From Limnephilus marmoratus (Eukaryota; Arthropoda; Insecta; Trichoptera; Limnephilidae): a stretch of 64,000 nt of DNA. Shown piece after piece: positions 56,571 through 64,000 of this stretch. Location: the NCBI GenBank assembly GCA_917880885.1, contig OU862928.1, positions 5,661,721 through 5,725,720 of the forward strand, in the 5' to 3' direction. The first letter of the stretch is position 1; every line of letters begins with the position of its first letter. A model generated the notes under the pieces. That model saw only the letters and a list, made by a program, of their open reading frames with translations, did no database searches and was not told the DNA's origin. A program made the translations under genes and the position numbers.

Positions 56571-58119
56571 CAAGTAGCGCCGATGCTAACACTGTCGCCC
56601 AACGTGTGGCAATTTTTTTTCCTCACCTCCCCAATGCCAACACTGGTTTCCAACTTAGGGGCAATTTTTTTTCCTCCCTCTTCACGGTCCCACAGTCTCG
56701 TTCTTCAATCAGCAATTGTTTAAACTTTATAATGTATAATGTTTTGTCTTGTTATTCCCAATTTGTCTAGCATTTCCATCAAGAACCCCGGCGCGATTGT
56801 AACTTCGAATTGCAATTTAAATTATTACGGGCACGATTCCTTCATTTTCGAGTCGTCACTCGACAAAAACATTATCACCGGTATTCCTACGTAAAGTGCT
56901 CTACCAAGAAAGTTGCCGTCGTGAATAATATAGTGTTTACAAGTGTCGACCGACTAAATTTGCTAGTTTCAAATACAAGTTAATAGTGGAAATGTACACA
57001 AATATTTAAAACAAAGTTATTCAACAATTAAAATCCTGTATATGATAAACCAATTACCCGCTTCGTTTCCCGAAAGTTAATTAACCAGTTATTTTATAAT
57101 AAACCTATTCCGCAAAGTGCTGGTCTGTATTTGATATCGACATATTTTGCGGGTAGGGGACTATTTCGCAAAGTACTGGCCTGCATATAAAACGGCATAT
57201 TTTGCAGCTTAAGGGAAACAAGTGGATTAAATTCTTTCTACCTTTTGACAATTGGGCATTTTTTTGTACTTCTGCCGTCCGTTTCTTCCTTTTTTTTTCA
57301 TCTATCATCTTTCATAAAGAAACAGACGACATAATTCGAAAAATGCCTAGTTCGCGTTGACGTCGATTCCTCGAAAGCTAACATTACAACCATATGCATA
57401 CTTCTGCATATAATCCTTGTTATGACGAAAAGAAGTTGGCGTGTAAATACCAATAATTGGTGATGCTCAAATCAGACTACAGTTTAGCCACGTAAATAAA
57501 AAAAACTATTCCCCAAGACATTGTTGAATTTTCAAACAAATACTTCCACGAAAACTCGTATAAAAGAAAAATATTTCTTTCTTTTTCTGAAGAATCCCCC
57601 TTTGGAAAGCTAATGGAAATATTCAGAAACATGTTTGTTTAAGGCGAACCTCGTTCCGTTCATTTTTTATTTCCGGACTTTTGCAAATTTGCAAACCTTT
57701 TTCAAAAACATCGGAATAAATTCTAAAAATGTGTTCCATTAAGGTGAATCCCGGCCCGTGAAATTTTCATATCCGGACTTTGAAAATTTTCAACAAATTT
57801 CCAAAACATCTGGATTTTTTCACAAAATCACGTTTTTTGAGGCAAACCCCTGCCCAAATTTTTCTCGTTTTTGGACTTAGAAAATTTTCAACAAATTTCC
57901 AAAACATCTGGATTTTTTCACAAAAACACGTTTTTTGAGGCAAACCCCTGCCCAAATTTTCAAATAAACCAAACACTTATAAAAAACGTGTTTTTTTTTC
58001 AAAAACTTTTTGTAAAAAATACGTCCCCAGTGGTCAATCTCTGCCCAATTTCTTTCCAATTGCGAGTCTAGTTCTCACTTTTTCCAACATAAGGTCACTC
58101 TGACACGATCCTATACACC
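56571..58119 (+). other. Long non-coding leader with tandem repeats before the gypsy gag
   Basis: 57108-57165 and 57168-57224 are two copies around cgcaaagt.ctgg and catattttgc. 57660-57960 holds about three units of ~105 bp (ccaaaacatctggatttttt, cacgttttttgaggcaaacc, cctgcccaaattttt), the last two nearly identical. No gene frame. Confidence 0.65.
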
Positions 58120-59202
58120 ATGGAAGTTCCTCAAGTCACGCTGGGTATAATCCCGCACGTCTTTACTTCAAGAAAGGAAGAACTACTACAGGCCCTGAGA
58201 AATAGAAAGATTTCTCCTAGGAATAAATCCAAAAAATGCCTTACTCTATATGCTTCTTTCTACAACAAAAAATACATCAGGAGGTTGCAATTTCAACCGG
58301 AAGTCACCTCGGAAATCATCACTACCCCCCTCACAGTCTCCGAAGCAAAACCCTTGGTGGTGCAAGCCCAGGAACCAACAAAAATATACGATCTGACATC
58401 CTGGAAAACGAAATACAACGGACTCACGGATGTGGAGGATTTCATCAACAGAATAGAAGAAACAGCTCAAGTCAGAGGAATTCCCGAAAATATCCTACAC
58501 AGAAATTTCATAGACCTCATTGCTCCTGAAATGCTTACCTGGCACAGGATACATAAGAGAAAAACAAACTCATGGAAGGAACTCAGGGCGGTACTTTTAA
58601 CAAGTTTCGGAGAAAAAAAGGCCCAACATAGAATCAGGCTATCCTTACTCGCTATCAAGCAGCACTCCGGAGAGCCTGTCGCTAGATTCACGCAGAGGGC
58701 AGAGGCCATCAATATTAAGCTTGCCCAACCCGTTCCTGAAGTGGAACTCCTCCCAGTTTTGATCGACGGTCTCCTGCCCAGATAGGAAAACATCATAACT
58801 TCCCAGAAAATTTCCACGCTGGAGCAACTTAAAGATGTCTGCCAGCTACTGGAGGCATACCAGGATCGAAAGAGGGACGAAAAGTTCCCCAAGGAAAACT
58901 TTCACCCCAGCACTTCGTCCGGCATAAAACCAGAGCACAACGAAAAGAAATTCTGCTCTTTTTGCCACAAGGTTGGTCACTCCCAAGCCTCCTGCTTCAA
59001 GCAAGCTAAACTTTTATCTTCAAGAGACCCCCATTCTAACAAAAGGCATCGTTCTCCAAGAAGAGACGAAGGGAGGAAGTTTGGCAAAAGACCACGCCAA
59101 GACAATACTGAGACACTCATCCCGGACCTCAGATTCATCAAACCCCCTACAGACTTCTCCAGACCCCCGCCCAATTGGACAGCCAAGAGGACAAAAAACT
59201 AG
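58120..59202 (+). pseudogene. Gypsy gag with one internal stop, ends at slippery site
   Basis: ATG 58120. The capsid-like part includes 'DVEDFINRIEETAQVRGIPE', 'RTNSW'-like 'KTNSWKELRAVLL' and 'FTQRAEAINIKL'. A TAG at 58783-58785 interrupts the frame after 'LIDGLLPR'. The same frame continues with 'ISTLEQLKDVCQLLEAYQDR', one knuckle 'CSFCHKVGHSQASC' (C-x2-C-x4-H-x4-C) and a basic tail, to the TAG at 59200-59202. The A AAA AAC heptamer immediately precedes that stop. Confidence 0.85.
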
Positions 59203-59930
59203 AACCCAACCACCCGGACCATCCCCCCCATAGGCCGAAGGAATGGTCGGAATGGTTGGAACACGTCAAATTCTTCAAACAGGCCTTACCCCTCTCTACA
59301 GTTTGCTGCAAACAGGCAATAGACGGTAGACCCTTCGCGCATTTTTCTATAAACAATGTAGTTTTTTCTGGTCTCCTCGACAGCGGCGCGTCTGTCAGCT
59401 GTCTGGGCGACAACGCTCACACCTTATTCACAAACTGTGGTTTTAAAATGGAAGAACATTCTTCACATGTCACCACGGCAGACAACACTTCACAACGTGT
59501 CATTGGTTCTCTTACCCTGCCGATCAATTGCGACACAAAAACAGTTCGGATCAAATTTCTGGTTGTACCTACAATCTCACAAAAATTTATCCTGGGAGTG
59601 GACTTTTGGATGGCTTTCAAAATTGCTCCACAGTTGTTTAACAACCCCTCCGTCCCTCCCCAAGTGAACGAAATCCGTACAGTAATACCGTACGAAAATT
59701 TGAACCCCCTACAAACAAATCAGTTGGATCAGATGATCAACAAGTTTGAATCAATCTCCTTCGAAAGGTGCGGTTTAGGCTTAACCAACTTAGTAGAACA
59801 CCACATTAAAACAACAGGCCCCCCAATCAAACAAAGGTATTATAACCTCGCTCCACAAAAATTAAAAATACTAGAAAAAGAATTGGACGATATGTTAAGA
59901 ATGGGAGTGGTGGTACCAACCCCACCTTAA
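59175..59930 (+). pseudogene. Gypsy protease and RT entry (pol, -1 frame)
   Basis: The frame is -1 relative to gag and overlaps its end. It carries the retropepsin site 'GLLDSGASVSCLG' near residue 67, 'KFLVVPTISQKFILGVDFW' and then the RT entry 'HHIKTTGPPIKQRYYNLAP' and 'ELDDMLRMGVV'. It stops at 59930. One frame over, the sense continues 'NPTLIVSKKDG', so a one-base indel sits in the C/A-rich stretch near 59915. Confidence 0.88.
59193..59199 (+). promoter_or_regulatory. Slippery heptamer A AAA AAC for -1 ribosomal frameshift
   Basis: In gag phase the codons are ACA AAA AAC TAG. A -1 slip reads AAA CTA GAA and enters the pol frame directly. A downstream structure was not established. Confidence 0.65.
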
Positions 59931-61129
59931 TAGTTTCAAAGAAAGACGGCTCGGCCCGTTTCTGCCTCGATAGCAGACGTCTCAACGCATGTACAGTGTC
60001 AGACGCCTACCCCCTCCCTTTGGTTAACTCCATCCTCGACAGACTTCGAAACGCTAAATACATCTCATCTATAGATTTAAGCAAAGCCTTTTGGCAAATA
60101 CCTTTAGATCCCAGCTCCTGCGAAAAAACTGCCTTCGTAGTGCCTGGCAGGGGTATGTTTCACTTTAAAAGGCTACCCTTCGGTTTAAAAAACAGCCCAG
60201 CGGAGCTACAAAGGCTCATGGATAAATTGTTTGGCCCAGAGTTCGATAACAACTTATTTTGCTACCTGGATGACTTGATCATCATCAGCGATACTTTTGA
60301 AAAACATATACTCATACTAGAAAAGGTTTTTCAACAACTCAAACAAGCCGGTTTGACTATCAACCTAAAGAAATCGGAATTCTGCAAACATCGCCTACGA
60401 TACTTGGGTTTCATAGTAGATGAAGAAGGCCTAAGAACCGACCCCGCAAAAGTTGCGGCTATGACAAACTTTCCCCGGCCCACGAATGCAAAAGAGGTAA
60501 AAGCTTTCCTCGGACTCACCGGTTATTACCGAAGATTCATAAAAAACTTCTCAACACTCGCGGCGCCGCTTAACAAAATCACGGGCGTCCGTAAAGGTAC
60601 CAGTAACTTTGCCTGGTCCGCAGAGACCGAGTCAGCATTCAACTCCCTGAAGGAAGCCCTTCAATCAGCCCCGGTACTGAATTGTCCTGACTTCAACCTC
60701 CCCTTTACGATCCATTTGGACGCATCAAACGTCGGAATCGGAGGAGTCCTCACTCAGAATTTTACGGACGGCGAACACCCCGTGGCATATTTCTCTCGCA
60801 CCCTAAACAAGCACGAAAAAAACTACGGAATCACCGAGAGAGAATTATTAGCAGTCATGGAATCCATTCAACATTTCCGCGGATACATTGAGGGCAGTAA
60901 GTTTACCGTGGTTACAGACCATAGCAGCCTAAAGTGGCTGATCTCGCTAGACAATCCCTCTGGAAGATTGGCTCGCTGGTCGTCCCGCCTATCTCAATAT
61001 ACCTTCGATGTCATCCACCGTAAAGGCGCGGATAATATCGTCCCGGATGCCCTTTCTAGAATCGAGATTGCAATACTAAATGCCGAATCATCCAATTCTA
61101 GTCTCCCCACAAAAGATTTATGGTATTAA
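59918..61129 (+). pseudogene. Gypsy reverse transcriptase and RNase H
   Basis: Sense from about 59918 ('NPTLIVSKKDGSARFC') although the first ATG in frame is at 59996. RT: 'YISSIDLSKAFWQIPL', 'FKRLPFGLKNSPAE', catalytic 'YLDD' near 60265. RNase H: 'IHLDASNVGIGGVL', 'RELLAVMESIQHF', 'VVTDHSSLKWL' and 'KGADNIVPDALSR'. It ends with a TAA at 61127-61129, in the middle of the linker to integrase. The same frame stays readable to 61244. Confidence 0.92.
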
Positions 61130-61714
61130 AAAATCTTCCAAGGATGCAGTAACAACCCACAAAAGTTTCCGAATTTTACAATTAAAAACGGACAATTATA
61201 CCGCAACTGCAAGCCACCACTGTCAATCTTAGAGGACTATGCCTGAAAAATGGTAGTCCCTCTCGAAAATAGAGAACAGGTTATTATCAATAACCACAGT
61301 ACCGTAGACTCAATACACCCTGGAACTTTTAAAACATACAAAAAAATATCTCTAAGATATTATTGGCCTGGTTTATTCAAACAAGTTCGTTCATACATCT
61401 CCAAATGCGACATCTGTAAGGCATACAAACACAGTACGGCACCACCGTCTGGTCTAATGGGCAACCCCAAACGTGCCGATAGACCATTTCAATCCTTCTC
61501 AATGGACCTCATCGGACCTTTCCCTAGAAGCTACGCCGGTTACATGCATATACTCAGTGTGGTGGACGTCTTTTCCAAATATTGCTGGTTGTTTCCTCTG
61601 AAAAGGGCGACCGCGGCAGCAATAACCAATCTGTTAGAAAAGCATATTTTCATACGGTATTCCTCGTACTATAATATGCGACAATGGCAAACAATTTATA
61701 GCTCTAGAATTTAA
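61130..61714 (+). pseudogene. Gypsy integrase N-terminal part
   Basis: After a TGA at 61244-61246 (probably a former Trp), the frame gives the HHCC zinc domain ('NHSTVDSIHPGTFKTYKKIS', 'CDICKAYKH') and the first core strand 'FSMDLIGPFP' with 'SVVDVFSKY'. Near 61660 the sense leaves this frame and continues one frame over as 'CDNGKQF'. So both stops and a shift break it. Confidence 0.85.
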
Positions 61715-62381
61715 AGAGTTTTTGTCTAAATATGGTATAAAGGATGTATTCTACAATACCCTTTACACCCCACAGAACAACACCGTCGAACGATACAACC
61801 AGACCATAAACACGGCTCTGGCAATTCTGGTTGGCAAGGAACAACGTTCATGGTGCAAAAAATTAGACAAAATACAAGCAGCCATGAACAACACGGTGAA
61901 CCTCGCTACAGGCTATACACCATTTTTTCTCAAACATGGCATGGAGCAAGTAGTTCACGGTTCATTACACCCTGACATTTGCCTTTCACCCACCCCTTCC
62001 TCCACAGCAGACCCCGCAGCAAATTACGCCCACCGCTTGGAGGAACTCTCCGCTATCTATAGTGAAGTAACAGACGCTCTACTATTGGCCCACCAAAAGA
62101 GCGCCGACAGGTATAACCTTCGCAGAAAGCACGTCACGTTCAAGGAAGAAGACATCGTTTGGAGAAGAAACAACACTTTGTCGCAAGGTGCGCTGTACTT
62201 CTCTGCCAAATTGGCACCTCGCTTTGTAAAAACGAAAGTTCTAAAAAAGATCTCAGACCTTGTTTATCGATTGTCTGACATCTTTGGTAAACACATCGGA
62301 AATTACCATGTGAAAGACATTGTCAAAATTGGGAATACGGAATCAGTAAATTCCATCACATCAAGTCCTCAGGCGTTATGA
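61715..62381 (+). pseudogene. Gypsy integrase C-terminal part
   Basis: Sense from about 61665 in this frame; it carries 'TPQNNTVERYNQTINTALA' with the DDE Glu, 'ATGYTPFFLKHGME', a basic 'ADRYNLRRKHVTFKEED' and the C-terminal SH3-like region ('APRFVKTKVLKKISDLVYRL', 'NYHVKDIV'). It ends at TGA 62379-62381. No env frame follows. Confidence 0.88.
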
Positions 62382-64000
62382 AATTGGCAAAACATGCATC
62401 TTGTTAACCCTGATCATTATTACGCCCCTGACCTCTCTTGGCCAGTCGTCAATCAGTGCGATGCGGTCTCTTTAGAAGTCTTATAATTCTTGTCATAAAT
62501 GACGTGAGTTACTTGTAATTATTAAATGTAAATAATCACCCATATGGGCATTCGTAAGGTAATCCTTACACCCGAAGGCACATTAATGTCAACGGTAGCC
62601 TAACTCCTGTACATTCTTTTTCTTTTTGCATAATTTTATATGTTCTTGTACATCCTGCGTGCCTTGCCTGCTGTACCACAAGAGCACCTCTTGGGGCACC
62701 GTTTTCATACTTGTATGCATCCTCTTCCTGAAATTGATCACTTCGGGAAAGGGCCTCCTTTTCCTCCTACCATCAACGGTTCCGGAAAACTCTTGCTCCA
62801 AGACGTCGCTTTCATTTTCACAATTCTTGCAGCATCCGCGCGTTTTTTTTCTCACCTCATCGCCTCATCTTGTCATATCACCCTTTCTACTTTTTGTTTG
62901 GTGTCGGGTTTTTGTCGTACCAGTACGTCCCTACCCTAATGTTGTAAATATAAAATCATAAGTGCAAGTCTGTATAATAACCATTAGTTTCAGACCATTG
63001 CCGCAGCTCGCTACTATGGTCACAGCACCATATTGTAAGAATGTCGCGACGATTTCTGTTATAATAGGAAATCCTCCCGTTTTTTCTTTTTTTCTTTTTC
63101 CTCTTCACCCCATCCTACACATTCATAGTAATGTTGTATATTGGGGATCGTTTTGAATACACCAAATGTACACACCTACCAGGTCACATTCGCTGGATTC
63201 AAAACAATTCAAGAGCAACCTTTTTGCTACTTGTGGTTTTTTCTTCTTTTTCCAAAAATTAGAATGGCGCTCAACCCAATTGCTCTATTTTTTTCCAGAA
63301 TCATATTTTGTCCGATTCTGAGAAATTATTTTTTTTGTTATAAAAGTGGCAATACGTTTCGTCCCTTCATTAACATTGTTCCTTGTACATATACAACTTC
63401 ATTATGAGGTACAATATTTTATCATGACATCAGTTTCTTTTGTCCTTTATTGTACCATTATTCTTGTTTGAAGTTTAAAATCTTGACCAGATCTTCAATA
63501 AAATTTGTGTTTATCGCCTTTTGGCAAGTCTTGTAACGTATGCTAATATGAATTTATTAAGCTACAGCAGTGCCGTATTAATTACATCATTGCAACCCGC
63601 CGTCTGTATTGAATGGGGACCCACATTTTCGAACGTAAACTTTTGTAACATTATAGGCGCGAGCCTTACAATATCTACTATTATAGGTGTGAACCTTACA
63701 ATATCCACTGCTATAGATGCGAATCTCATAATATCTTTGTGTTTTTACACGTCACGGGGAGTCCGTCATAACTACTCATTGTTTGCTCGTCAACACAGGG
63801 TTGTTGATCGAGAGGGTGATTTATCTCATTAAATTGTTTTAAATACCTATTGGGTTGCTGTCTTTCAATACTGGGCAAAATTTGTTGTAAATCGTTCATT
63901 CCTGTCACGTGAGACGTGAAAACGTGACAATATCCACCATCATAGGAGAGATCCTCAAAACATCCGCCATGATACGAGAAGTTCGTTATAATTACTTTAT
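62382..64000 (+). other. 3' non-coding region of the gypsy element; minisatellite inside
   Basis: Pyrimidine-rich runs (62750-63110) make spurious open frames. At 63638-63735 three ~32-bp units (attataggcgcgagccttac...atatctact) lie in tandem; related units recur at 63925-63985. An aataaaatttgtg word near 63497 could be a polyadenylation signal. No LTR partner was found before the window ends. Confidence 0.5.

Larger units (their letters stand above)
58120..62381 (+). mobile_element. Ty3/gypsy retrotransposon, internal region
   Basis: Gag, protease, RT, RNase H and integrase occur in Ty3/gypsy order, with no env. Gag and pol are joined by a -1 frameshift arrangement. One stop in gag, stops at 61127 and 61244 and shifts near 59915 and 61660 inactivate it. 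LTRs are unresolved; the right one may lie beyond 64000. Confidence 0.88.

Noticed and set aside
58236..58892. Overlapping frames on both strands in the gag region
   Set aside because: Shadows of gag; only the 58120 frame has capsid and zinc-knuckle sense.
62626..63407. Possible env gene after the gypsy pol
   Set aside because: The frames come from pyrimidine-rich runs; no signal peptide, transmembrane anchor or cleavage motif in one consistent frame.

Overview
The window looks like AT-rich insect (arthropod) nuclear DNA made almost entirely of transposable elements. I recognise no host gene. The families present are typical of insects: BEL/Pao and Ty3/gypsy LTR retrotransposons, CR1/jockey-like non-LTR elements whose ORF1 carries PHD and FP-type domains, an R1-like element, RTE tails, a tRNA-headed SINE and a mariner scrap. 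The taxon cannot be fixed from sequence alone.

Layout. 1-371 is a non-LTR reverse transcriptase piece running off the left edge. 591-8260 is an old BEL/Pao element on the minus strand, split by a plus-strand non-LTR element (5118-7663) with a 7-bp target duplication. 8620-9325 holds two copies of a tRNA-derived SINE. 9430-12405 holds the tail of one non-LTR element and an R1-like element. 12735-16850 is repeat debris, including a heat-shock-element-like array and a large inverted repeat.

17162-46020 is best read as one CR1-like retrotransposon blown apart by later insertions. ORF1 (17162-18318) is followed by a tandem-repeat spacer. About 21 kb is inserted inside a spacer repeat unit (19323-40323, flanked by two copies of the same 150-bp LTR). 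ORF2 then runs 40637-42603, 44626-45132 and 45424-45911, cut by a 2.0-kb and a 0.28-kb insertion, each with a clear target duplication, and its frame resumes exactly after each. Inside the 21 kb are a young BEL/Pao element (21368-27980; 481-bp LTRs, 4 differences, intact TSD), a Mag-like gypsy element on the minus strand (35766-40323), and a poorly understood stretch (31256-35313) with inverted ends, a possible first exon and hammerhead-like repeats.

46031-53799 is a mosaic of inverted repeats and two oppositely oriented minisatellite arrays, flanked by TA microsatellite: a candidate foldback-type composite with retrotransposon fragments inside. 54120-55740 holds more non-LTR debris. 58120-62381 is a second gypsy element (plus strand) whose gag ends on an A AAA AAC slippery heptamer with pol in the -1 frame. 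Its right LTR is not seen in the window.

The coding parts serve retrotransposition (gag, protease, reverse transcriptase, RNase H, integrase, endonuclease). Nearly all are broken. Many frameshifts lie near homopolymers, so some could be assembly errors.
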